From Dysidea avara (taxonomy: Eukaryota; Porifera; Demospongiae; Dictyoceratida; Dysideidae): a stretch of 64,000 nucleotides of DNA. Positions 1 to 35,936 of this stretch are shown one piece after another. The DNA is taken from contig NC_089281.1 in assembly GCF_963678975.1 (NCBI RefSeq), positions 29,129,616 through 29,193,615 of the forward strand, written 5' to 3'. Numbering within the stretch: position 1 is the first letter of the stretch; each line of letters begins with the position of its first letter. The notes beneath the pieces were generated by a model. The model did not search any database. It was not told where the DNA came from and saw only the letters and a program-made list of their open reading frames with translations. The translations under genes and the position numbers were made by a program.

Positions 1-1761
1 TTGAGGATGATCCGTGTGTTTTCTTTTTGAGCAATTTAGATGACAAGCGAAATCCTAAAGTTATTGCCACCATACAGAAGAAGTTGATTCAAGCTGCTCC
101 CCCACCATCTAATCGGCCTACATGGTACACGAGATTTGAGAGGGAGTTGATGGTTTATGCTTGTCGAAAGAGAGAGCGTGAGCCTCGTAAGCCTAATGAG
201 CCTGAGTGGTCATACATATTTAACAAACCAGACATCTTCACTCCAAGCCTTGCACCGATAGAGGAAGTTACCACAATTGGGAAAGATTGTGGAATCACCA
301 ATAGTAAGGAATTGCTGAAAGGGTTGCAGTATTTACACCAGAAGGGTACATTTCTTCACTTTACTGAGGTGCCCTGTCTAGCTAAAGCAGTAATCGTGCA
401 CCATCGATGGATTACCAAGCTACTGACGTACATACTGTCAAACATATCATGTCATCCAGCTGGCCCTCCACTTGGGATATTTGCACAGGAGCGAAGTGAA
501 CAAGGCTTAATGAATCAAGAACTGTTGGATTGGTGTATTGAAACTTTCAACAACAACGAAAAGCGACATGGGGAATCTATCATGGATGTAGACAGCAAAG
601 AAATAATGCAAATGTTTTTTGGGCATCGCCTTGCCATTGAAGTAACGCACACAGCTCTAGTCGATAAAACTAATGACGACTGTAGGAAAGGTTTGCCGGT
701 ATATTTCATGCCCTATTTTCTTGAATTTGAGGAGAACAGAAAGCCTAACCAGGACACCTACATTATATTGTATCATTTTCAGTCTGGCTTTATTGCTGAC
801 GTTCTCTTCCACAAGTTAATGTTTAAGTGTGGTGAATGGAGCAAGGCCATTGAAAGTGAATGTTTGAAGTAAGCCATGCATGTATTGTTGGCTGTTGTGA
901 CCATTAATTCTTTGTAGGGCTTCTTACAATTGGATCTGTATGGAGTTGGGCAGGTATCAGGCGTACCATTTCCGTTGTATGAAAGAAGATGCTGTGATCA
1001 GATTAACTATTTTGCCATCACCAGAGCTCACCGTGAAACAAGAAAGAGAGTCAGTTATAGAATCTAACAAACTGATTGCTTCTCTGGCTGAATTCATGCG
1101 AGATTTAATACCAGAGTTCACTTCAGAGGCAGGGGCAATTGCTGCTGTTGAGGTCTATGTACCCTGTCCAAAGTGTGATAAACTACATATTAAGATTGAG
1201 AGGGTTGCACTGTATGGCTTTATTTACTGTCCATACAATGAATGCCATGTTGACGTGACTAAGTATTGGAGACTACTGTCATTTGGTATGTTGAATGGAC
1301 AAATGTACATGACATAGATGTATTTGTAATTGTGTAGGAGTTACATCTAAAGGTCTGACTGTTAAGGGTCCTGAACGTCCAAAAACAATTCCAGCCTTTG
1401 CCACATTGATGACACAAGGTATGTAGTAATAATAGCAGTTTGACGTGTTACCATTTGTGTATCACTAGAGCCCTCGATGAAACTGTTGCACAAGATTGTC
1501 ATTCCAAGAATTTTAGAACGATGGAGAGATGTTGCTACATATCTCGAGTATGATATTCCTACAACAGAGGCCATCAAAAAGAATTGTAGGGAGGATGACT
1601 GGGATTGCTGTGTGGAACTGTTGAGGGACTGGCTGAGCACAGACCATGGCAGTGCACCAAAAGTGTGGCACACTTTGATGGAAAATCTTAAAGAGAACCC
1701 AACCTTCAGGCCTACTGTTGCTGACATAGAAAAGGAGCTGAAAGACCTGGCTTCAAAATAA
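1..1761 (+). CDS. Roc-COR-Death domain protein, 3' part (gene R1, 5' end outside window)
   Basis: Exons read as <1-868, 918-1285, 1338-1418 and 1469-1761 (stop TAA), giving at least 535 residues; the frame is open from the first bases, so the gene begins upstream. The first exon carries the end of the Roc GTPase domain and the COR domain (recognisable around the VPCL..AVIVHHRWITK stretch). The second exon holds a four-cysteine region, CPKC then 17 residues then CPYNEC. The last exon is a Death domain of about 95 residues with the core motif WDCCVELLRDWL. Family knowledge: Roco proteins are Ras-like GTPases with a COR dimerisation module, and a C-terminal Death domain (as in DAPK1) links them to apoptotic or innate signalling. 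All four exons have close counterparts in the gene at 4678-8905, so the two are tandem paralogues. GTPase motifs cannot be checked here because they lie outside the window. Confidence 0.85.
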
Positions 1762-1884
1762 CTTGCCAGCTTTATGTTGCATGCATGCACACTTAGGTTT
1801 TCACTTATTTAACTCTAGACATGAAAATAAGCGCGTAAATAAATTGTAAAATAAGCGCGTAAGTAAATTGGAGCTGGTTAGAAA
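1762..1884 (+). promoter_or_regulatory. Short intergenic promoter of the PIH1D1 gene with a duplicated AAAATAAGCGCGTAA unit
   Basis: Only 123 bp separate the R1 stop from the PIH1D1 ATG. Inside it a roughly 24-bp unit is present twice (about 1824-1847 and 1848-1871), each with AGCGCGTAA (1830-1838 and 1854-1862), the second ending 22 bp before the start codon. The same word recurs upstream of other genes in this window. A promoter role is inferred from position; no TATA box was seen. Confidence 0.45.
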
Positions 1885-2790
1885 ATGTCGTTGCTAGATG
1901 GGCCACAAGAAATGGATTACAACGATAAAATATTACAGCAGTTTCTTCTACCGCAAAATGCTACTGATTCCCCGGGATTGTCTCCAGAAATTCCTTACCT
2001 TTCGAAACAAGTAAAGCCCACCCCGGGATTTTGCTTGAAAACTAAAATGAGCAACGATGAAAAGGTGTTTATTAATGTTTGCCATTCTGAAGAGTTGCCA
2101 GAACCTCCTGATATCAGTGACGAAGAATTAATAAAGATTACGGAGTCGCAAGATCCTTCCAGATTCCGTGTGCCGATCAGTCTTGGAGAACCTCATGCAG
2201 AAGTGGACCACAGTGGCAAAGGCTGCTCGGCCTATGACGTTATAGTGAACTCGGAGTTTTACAAGAGAACGCAGAATCGTCCTGTGTTGAAGGATTTCCT
2301 ACTGACACTGACATTAGAAGGATTGGAACAAAAGTTTAACATTGTGCTATCCAGAGACTGTAAAATTTTGAAGAACAAGAAATTTTTAGGGTCAGCTGAA
2401 ACACAGCATATTAGGCAGAAGCCGAAGCCATCAATTATAGAAGTAGAACCAAAAAGTGATGCCACCACAAAGAAACCATTGATTACAGAGCTAGATGATC
2501 AAACTAGCTCCACAGCAGAAGAGCCTGTGTTTAAAATAATACGAGAACCGTTAGAAGGTGATGCAGAGTTTTTAATCATGGAAATTCAGCTACCAAAACT
2601 GACAACAAGTAAAGTAGCAAAACTTGAAGTTGGTGAGGATAGAGTCGTATTTCATGCTCATCCTAATCTATACCATTTGGACATTGATCTACCCTACTAT
2701 GTTGACAATGAGGAAGTTGGAGCACAGTTTAACAAAACAACTAAAATATTAACCGCTACAATACCAGTAAAGTGTTTAGCACCATTCTAG
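1885..2790 (+). CDS. PIH1D1: PIH1 domain-containing protein 1, R2TP chaperone adaptor
   Basis: A single 301-residue open frame with no intron. Residues about 46-170 match the PIH-N domain: PGFCLKTK, VFINVCHS, the RVPISLGEPHAEVD block and CSAYDVIVNSEFYKR are hallmarks of PIH1D1, and the two lysines flanking the short loop at about 52-60 correspond to the basic pocket that binds phosphorylated DSDD-type motifs in clients such as TELO2. Residues about 170-212 are a polar linker. Residues about 213-301 form a CS-like beta domain (LYHLDIDLPYYV). Length is close to human PIH1D1 (about 290). Known role: with RPAP3 and RUVBL1/2 it forms the R2TP complex that assembles PIKK kinases, RNA polymerase II and box C/D snoRNPs. 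The start is the first ATG after the promoter unit and gives the expected length. Confidence 0.93.
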   Translation: MSLLDGPQEMDYNDKILQQFLLPQNATDSPGLSPEIPYLSKQVKPTPGFCLKTKMSNDEKVFINVCHSEELPEPPDISDEELIKITESQDPSRFRVPISLGEPHAEVDHSGKGCSAYDVIVNSEFYKRTQNRPVLKDFLLTLTLEGLEQKFNIVLSRDCKILKNKKFLGSAETQHIRQKPKPSIIEVEPKSDATTKKPLITELDDQTSSTAEEPVFKIIREPLEGDAEFLIMEIQLPKLTTSKVAKLEVGEDRVVFHAHPNLYHLDIDLPYYVDNEEVGAQFNKTTKILTATIPVKCLAPF

Positions 2791-3419
2791 TATGCAAGGG
2801 TAGTGTGAATTTAGCCTCACATGTGTTGGGGTCCTCAAATTAAATAGCAGGAGACTGCTTTATTTATGTCATGTCACATTTTACCTGTAATTGAACATGG
2901 TGGGAGTGTGTGTGTACAGAATACAGAGGTGAACAGTACACTTTACAGTAGAGCTACCAGGCAAACGCATAGCAAAAACACCGGAGTACCTAAAATTTAT
3001 GGGCCTGAGAAATATGATTACAAAAATGTGTATAGCAATAAGCATGGGTGCACGAGCTTGGACAAGAAAGATTCATATTGCTGAATGCCCCGTGTAGCTG
3101 TTATCATAGTTTCAGTCAGAAAATCGTTGTGTGTGTGTGTGCAAGTTAAGACACTTCTTCAGCCTGCTGTTTTGAGTCAGCCAACATTTGAGCTTGTGCT
3201 AATAGTTAAGTATTGCAAAAGTTATTGGAAATTCATTTTAGCAGAGTGCTTTCTCAGTGGGCACTGCATGCATAGGCTATAGTAGCTCTGCTGCATGAAT
3301 ATAGTGGGTGGAGCTAAAGACAACATAATGCCGGTGTAAGCTGTCACACTGACATGTTTCAGTTATTTCGTTACAATGGTACCATAGATATTATATTCTT
3401 CGTACCGGTGAATCTGGTA

Positions 3420-3543
3420 ATACGGTTTTGACCATAGTCACGTGGTGTCTCCTTATTGTTTCGCGCAGTAAGCTCGACCCGGAGGCAAAATAGAAGCGCG
3501 TAAGTCTTTAGGAGATCTGGCCAATAATACATCTATCAGTGAG
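3420..3543 (+). promoter_or_regulatory. Possible promoter and noncoding 5' exon of the gene at 4678
   Basis: GC-richer than its surroundings, with a CACGTG hexamer near 3441, GCGCGTAA at 3496-3503 and a good splice donor at 3544. A matching acceptor could be the AAAAG at 4673, four bases before the ATG. No coding frame is evident. This is inference from motif content and position only. Confidence 0.25.
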
Positions 3544-3772
3544 GTGAGTTATTTACTAGAAATAGTTGCGTAATGCAAAATTGCCTTGACTTAAAAAAAA
3601 GATAGTACACAAGTTGGCGAGTCGCCCGCTTTATATGGGCGGGAAAACTTTGGGGCTCCAATCCGTCATCACTTTTTGTTCCGAGTTTTGTTCTCATTAC
3701 GTAAATCTGGTAGTCGTGAACTATCTATTATACTTGTATCTTTACTTTCACCAAAATTAAAATATATAACAA

Positions 3773-4112
3773 GGGATAGTCACCTCCATACCACCAATTG
3801 ATGCACTTGCGACCGGGATCAAGTAATCAAAAGGTATTTTTGCAGTGAATCAAGCGATCAAGCCTTGATTCTTGATCGTCAACCGTAAAAGCTGGAAAGA
3901 GAACCATCATAATTAATAAACAATACGTTATTAGTCCTCAGTCTCATGCTACCAGTCAGATCAAGCAAAATTAGTAAATTCTCGTGTTGCCCAAAGGTAC
4001 TTGATCGCCACTTTTGGAAAGATGAAATCAAGTGATCAAGGCAATATTTCAGTGATCAAACTTTTGATCCCAGTTGCGAGCGCATCAATTGGCGGTATGG
4101 AAGTGACTACCC
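3773..4112. mobile_element. MITE with about 55-bp terminal inverted repeats
   Basis: The left end (GGGATAGTCACCTCCATACC and onward to about 3830) is the imperfect reverse complement of the right end (about 4058-4112, ending ATGGAAGTGACTACCC). Similarity continues inward through repeated GATCAAG words. The 340-bp element has no coding capacity, so it is a non-autonomous DNA element. No clear target-site duplication was found. Confidence 0.75.
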
Positions 4113-4677
4113 AATTTTAGTGCGTGAATTTGGGCTACAGTAGGATTGATTGTGTGTCCCTCTATGAGTGATAACAAGAGGATGTCGCTTAGACTCTTCA
4201 TAAGTCGATCTTTGTCAATAGTCAAGGTTACAAAATAATGTTATAACAGAACGAAGAATTTCAAAACCCACAATCAAAGTTTGATAAACCAGTCCTTGAT
4301 GTATAGAAACAACAATAACTTCATAGTTGGCTTATTGACAATTAATAACTTAATAATGTCATTTTTAATTCCCTACAACTAAAGTGAAAATCTCTAATTG
4401 ATTATTTTAACCTCTCAACAAACAGCAAAGCCGTTATTCCTTGTTGGAGTAGCAACAAGACATGTAAAACACGTACAGTTACAAGGAAAATTAAGTAAGC
4501 AGGACAACACTAAGTAACTACAGATTATGTATATATATATATAGAAATCGTTCTTACAATTCCTACATGTAGATTTATGGTACAAAAGAATATAGTGTCT
4601 GTCAAGATGGTTGTAGCATGCATGAAATGTGTTTGTTTTGTACAATAGTTTATTTCATTTGAAATCACAAAAGCAAC

Positions 4678-7600
4678 ATGAGTTCTGAAGGTGATGATGA
4701 ACGAGGTGTGGTGTCTGCGTGGTATTTATTTGTGGCTAATCTTGTGTGTTCTAACTGTTGTTTAGTGACCATATCACGAGCATGGGCAACTAAAGGATAC
4801 CTGGAGTCCAGCATCTTGTCACCTGACATTACTGTATGTATTGTTGGCGATGAGCGAACTGGGAAGACTTGTTTAGCCCACACGCTAGCTGGCAAGGAAT
4901 ACACAGAGGTTAAACACTCGTGGTATTATCCTGAAGAGATGGAGGTTAACATAAATCACACCATTAACTGGGCAGCACTAACAGAGCAAGAGAAAATTGA
5001 TGACCTTCTAAAGCAGATGATAAAAGAATCCAAGGACTGTGCGACCAGGCAAATCAAGGCAAGGAAGCGAGAAGCTTTGATAAATCCCCCAACCTCATTT
5101 CTTTCGCCCACTTATCTTGAGCACAAAGAAGGAGATTATCAGGTGCCCATGCCTGAGTTTTGTCGATTCACAGCTATCACAGAAAAATACAATCCTGGTA
5201 AGAAGTATGTGACCATTTGGGATTGTGATGGCTCCAAGATGTTTCATGCTTTTGAGAGCTTGCTCATATCAACTGAAATGGTTTGTGTCATTGCATTTGA
5301 TGCTAGCAAGCTGCTAGAACGTAAGGAAGATGAGGTTGGTTCTGCTAAAGCTGTTGTAAAAGGCGTGTGCAAGTGGATGGAGGTGATCAGCAGTCGTCTG
5401 TGGAAGAAGACCACCTGCGATAGTGCCCTGTCAGAGTTTTATCCCACGTTCATGTTCGTTGGTACCAAACTAGACATGATGGAAATGGATTTGAAAGAAG
5501 CTAAAGAGTTTGCCTTTGAAAAGATGATTTCTCTCTTGCGACTGGAGTTGGTGAATAAACCATATGCCAAGTTTATAGCAGGTTCTAAAAATGGTCGCCT
5601 GCTTTTTGATGAGAATCCGTGCATTTTCTTTTTGAGCAATTTAACCGACAAGCGAGATCCTGAAGTTATTGCTGCCATACAGACGATGGTGATGCAGGCT
5701 GCTCCTCCACCGGTGGTTCGTCCTACATGGTACACAAGATTTGAGAGGGAGTTGATGATGTATGCTTGTCGAAAGAGAGAGCCCCCACCTCCACCAAAGG
5801 AGTACTCAAGGTGGACATATTCTTATGACAAGCCAACCATCTTTACACCAAGTCTTGCACCTATGGAGGATGTGGAAAAAATAGCAAGTGAGTGTGGCAT
5901 CACTGAAAAAGAAGAAATTTTAAAAGCGTTAGAGCATTTTCACCGCAGAGGTATTTTCCTTCACTACAGCGATGTGCCGTGCCTTTCAAAAGCATTGATT
6001 GTGCACCACCGATGGATCACAAAGTTGTTTATCTACATTCTGTCTAACCTACGTTCCCATCCAGCCGGCTTACCAATGGGAATGTTTGCACAGGAGAGAA
6101 GTGAAAATGGTTTTTTCTACCAGGAGTTGTTGGATTGGTGTATAGATACTTTTAAAAGTAATGAAAAACGACACGGCGAGTCCCTTATGGATGTGGATGG
6201 CAAGGAAATAATGCAGCTATTCTCTAAATTCCACCTTGCCATGGATGCAACAGAAACATCATTGGTTAGCAGAAGAAGTGAAGACTACAAAGCCGGGGCA
6301 ACATTTTATTTCATGCCTCACTTTCTTGCTCCAGAGCCTACAAGACAGCCTAATCCAGACAGCTATTTATTGCTGTTTCATTTTCAGTCTGGCTTTGTTT
6401 CTGACGTACTTCTTCATAAGTTAATGCTGAAGATTGGTGAGTGGAGTAAGGGTATTCCCAAGTGTGAGTGTATAAAGTAAGTCATTTGATAACATGTGCA
6501 ATAGTAGAATTATATGCTAACTATTCTATAGGTCCTGCTTTGATTTCCTTTTTATGAAACTGGGGAGGCACCAAGCTTACCATTTTAGAACTCTTCCAGA
6601 TGAACCTGAAATACTTAGGTTGACAATTTTGCCATGGCCAAAACGTGATACCTCTGCAGAAAGGCAGGCTTTTGTAGATTGCAACCGTTTGATTGCTTCA
6701 ATGAGGCATTTCATAAAAGAGTTGATGCCTGAATTAGTCACAGATGCTGGTGTTTGTGGTGCAGTTGAATGCTACCTTCCCTGTCCAAAATGTGATAACC
6801 TTCATATTAAACTTGAGAGGGTTGCAATGTATGGCTATATATACTGTCCATTTCATCGCTGCCATGTTGACATGACCAGATACTGGAGACTTTTCTCAGT
6901 TGGTAAAGTCCTACATGTACACTGTAATGTGTGTACTTATATGAAATGTTACAGGGAAAACAGCTGAGGATCTCACATTCAAGGGCCCACAGCGTCCTAA
7001 AACAATCCCGACGTTTGCTACATTGATTACACTAGGTATGTAATTGGTGTAATTATGCTGTAGTTTTGCTTTTCATGAACCTGGCAGGTCACTTTTTTTT
7101 TGCTAAACTAGATGCCCTACAAGTTGAGCCACTATTGCACTTTTCAAACTCTAAGAGCCATTCATGTTCTAATTAAACAGTCAATTGCATAAACGTCAGG
7201 ATGATGAAATCAACAGTGGTGCCATGATTTGCTGCAATGATGTTAATGTTAATGAATTTGGATTATATATGACGTGGCATTACTGTCATTATTAAAATTT
7301 ACTAATCACTTTAGTGTGTTTGTAATTACATGGGGTTGTGTAATTACACCCCCCTGAGCTGTATCAGCTACCTATGGCTGTCTTGCTCAGTACTAAAATC
7401 CAATCCAATCTTTATATCTACAGGAGAACTTTATTGTATGTTATAATTGAATTGCTGAACCAAATTTGCAACTGTGAAAGGTGCTTATGGACATTGATGA
7501 ATTAAAAATTGACGAATTTTAGTCAATTTTTTCTTTCATCAAAATTCCTGTCGTAACTACCAAGAGGTTCTCTGATGACCATATAAGGTAATTTTCGAGT

Positions 7601-8905
7601 TTAATTTACAAAAACTTTTGAAAACTGTCAGCTGTTTCAAAAATTCAAAAGTACAAATTAAAGCTGAGTAGTGTTATATAGTTCAGCTTTCTGAGGGCAA
7701 TTATCCTCACAATTAGCCAGTACCACCAGCTCCATCACAGTGGATGAAAATGGTACATTACAATCAGTAGCGACATGTCCAACTATAATTTATAGTTTAA
7801 TCACAGACAGCACACACGCAGATCATGGCGAGTAGAAGAGATCCGGTACCAAGTTCACTGTGACAACAAACAAAAAAAAAAAAAAACTGGGTACAGATCA
7901 TCTCATGGTGTGCCCAAATACAATAAATAAAAAACATTGTGACACGAGAGCTCCATGTAGTGACATTTGACTTCACAGTTTCATCCTAATAATTAGGATA
8001 GTCTCGTGTGGTCCACCTCAATTTAGGAGGGCAGCACACTGGACAGTGATGTTTTCAAGTTGACTCAAAATTTAACTAATTTTCAGATCATTCCTTTAAG
8101 CAGATTACCTAGGTGTGACAACAGTTCATATTAACATTATCATATCATTCCAGTTCCCTTCCAACCTGATAACACTTTGTGTTTTAAGCGGTTTTTATAA
8201 AGTACAAAAAAAAACAAAAAAAAACAACAATTTTTTGGTCCTTTGTATCTCAGGGATGGCTGAGGTGATTTCGTTCAAATTTGGTATGTGGAGTGGTGAA
8301 CTCCACTGCAAAAAGTATTTAGTTCAGCACAGAGCTATGTATATGAACAAAATGTTCCAATCAATAACACACTTGATGTGGCTTGTTAGCTTCTTAGGCG
8401 ACACATTACTATGTGTCTTGATGTACACTGATCACGACACCTGTGTAATTCAGCACTCTAAAATTTGTGTCTGGCTATATAGTAAGGATGTTAGAGTGCT
8501 TGGTTGTGGTGAATGTCATTTAGTGCTAAATTAAGAGAAATGTCAATTAGAGAGGTTTCACTGTATTAATACTGGCTTCTTATTTATTGTATCGTTTTTC
8601 TTGTTTCATTAGAACCCACAATGAAGCAGCTACACAAATTAGTCATCCCAAAAATAGTGTCAAGTTGGCGGGAGGTTGCAGGATATCTTGACTACACTAG
8701 CACAACCCTATCATCCATAGATAAGAGCTGCAACGAAGACCAATGGGATTGCTGTGTGGAGATGTTGAGGGACTGGCTCAGTACAGACAATGGCTGTGCA
8801 CCCAAAGTGTGGCATACACTGATGGAAAGGATGAGACTGACCTCTCGCTTTCACCTTATTGTAGACGAGATTGAAAAAGATTTGAAAGAGCTGTCAGAAA
8901 AATAA
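4678..8905 (+). CDS. Roc-COR-Death domain protein (gene R2)
   Basis: Exons read as 4678-4705, 4766-6476, 6532-6902, 6955-7035 and 8613-8905, 827 residues. The Roc GTPase motifs are visible: P-loop GDERTGKT, switch-II WDCDG, G4 GTKLD and a G5-like AGSK. The COR domain follows (about residues 350-580, including VPCLSKALIVHHRWITK). Then comes a four-cysteine region (CPKC, 17 residues, CPFHRC) and a C-terminal Death domain (WDCCVEMLRDWLS). No LRR, ankyrin or kinase domain was found, unlike LRRK or DAPK1. A 60-bp intron (4706-4765) is inferred because the N terminus otherwise gains a stray 20-residue hydrophobic stretch; it is a multiple of three, so both forms stay open. The last intron (7036-8612) is 1.6 kb against 50 bp in the R1 paralogue. 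The gene ends tail to tail with ABC gene A. Function is probably signalling; the partner is unknown. Confidence 0.85.
7036..8612 (+). repeat. Expanded last intron of R2 with repeat debris
   Basis: The paralogous intron in R1 is 50 bp, so nearly all of these 1577 bp were gained or kept here. It includes A-rich runs (about 7868-7886 and 8205-8230) and a stretch at about 8235-8330 (TATCTCAGGG...GGTATGTGGAGTGGTGAACTC) that loosely resembles sequence in ABC gene B introns near 21950-22040 and 25540-25600. No terminal repeats define a single insertion. The 139-codon open frame at 8115-8534 looks fortuitous. Confidence 0.4.
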
Positions 8906-8997
8906 CACTGTTTATGCTTTACATACACTACGCTGGTTTATTTCATTATAGTTTTATTTGTTAATTCATAAATAAGAATTGTTGTGAGCACGAAAAA
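8906..8997. terminator. Shared convergent 3' ends of R2 and ABC gene A
   Basis: Only 92 bp separate the two stop codons. On the minus strand AATAAA hexamers lie at 8958-8953 and 8942-8937, the second only 32 bp from the R2 stop, so the gene A polyadenylation site must lie at or beyond the R2 stop and the two mature 3' ends very probably overlap. Confidence 0.5.
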
Positions 8998-18249
<9,252 letters not shown>

Positions 18250-18454
18250 TTGAACAGACCTGTTACGTTCTGGCTAGCGTTCTGGCTAGCGTTCTGGCTA
18301 GAATGCTGGAGGATAGGTAGCTCGCCCTCGCCCTTTAACAAAATTATAAGTTGTGCGCTTAAAACAAGTGGCGCTGACTGAACCAGTTCTGGGAGGTCAT
18401 TTGACCGCCCGCATTCGACTAAGTTACAGTGTAGATACGTAGTATACATTATCT
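18250..18454. promoter_or_regulatory. Bidirectional promoter between ABC genes A and B
   Basis: 205 bp between the two divergent start codons. It holds three tandem copies of a 12-bp unit, GTTCTGGCTAGC (about 18271-18304), just inside the gene A side, and a TTTTAAGCGC word on the minus strand (18364-18355) resembling the TAAGCGC core near other starts in this window. Start codons were chosen because both first exons encode the shared xLPAKDPRKxAxLxSRL N terminus and end in the same splice phase; for gene B an in-frame stop at 18440-18442 fixes the first ATG at 18455. Confidence 0.6.
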
Positions 18455-35586
<17,132 letters not shown>

Positions 35587-35848
35587 CATTGAAATGTAAA
35601 TGTCTATAAAATATCAATTATCAATATTAATTATAGAATCTATGGTACAATGTGAAATGACTATTCCAAGGCTATATTTTTGGATGATAGTTTCATCATA
35701 ATAGTCATCAGTACAGTGGTAATAGTTCTAGGAATCTCTAATATCTACGTGGTTGTATTCTAAAGTAGAGTTCAGTCCTGATTTGTGGTGTCTTCCTCCC
35801 AATCTGATGGGACATAAAATAATATAAATGTGCCCTTAGACTAGTACT

Positions 35849-35883
35849 GTGTGTGTGTGCGTGCGTGCGTGTGTGTGTGTGTG

Positions 35884-35928
<45 letters not shown>

Positions 35929-35936
35929 GTGTGTGC
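35849..35936 (+). repeat. GT/CA microsatellite
   Basis: (TG)n with occasional TGCG interruptions, in the B/C intergenic space. Confidence 0.95.

Larger units (their letters stand above)
2791..4677. other. Intergenic region between PIH1D1 and the second Roc-COR gene
   Basis: About 1.9 kb without a supported coding exon. It contains a 340-bp inverted-repeat element (3773-4112, listed separately), a TA-rich run near 4530-4543, and a relatively GC-rich stretch at about 3420-3545 with a CACGTG box, an AGCGCGTAA word (3495-3503) and a consensus donor (GAG/GTGAGT at 3544). That last stretch could be the promoter and noncoding first exon of the downstream gene. Short open frames at 2866-3282 show no homology that I recognise. 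Confidence 0.5.

Noticed and set aside
2866-3282. Two short adjacent frames downstream of PIH1D1
   Set aside because: No homology or splice context; likely 3' UTR and intergenic chance frames.
8115-8534. 139-residue frame in R2's last intron
   Set aside because: Low-complexity start, no domain, and lies in an intron whose paralogue is 50 bp.
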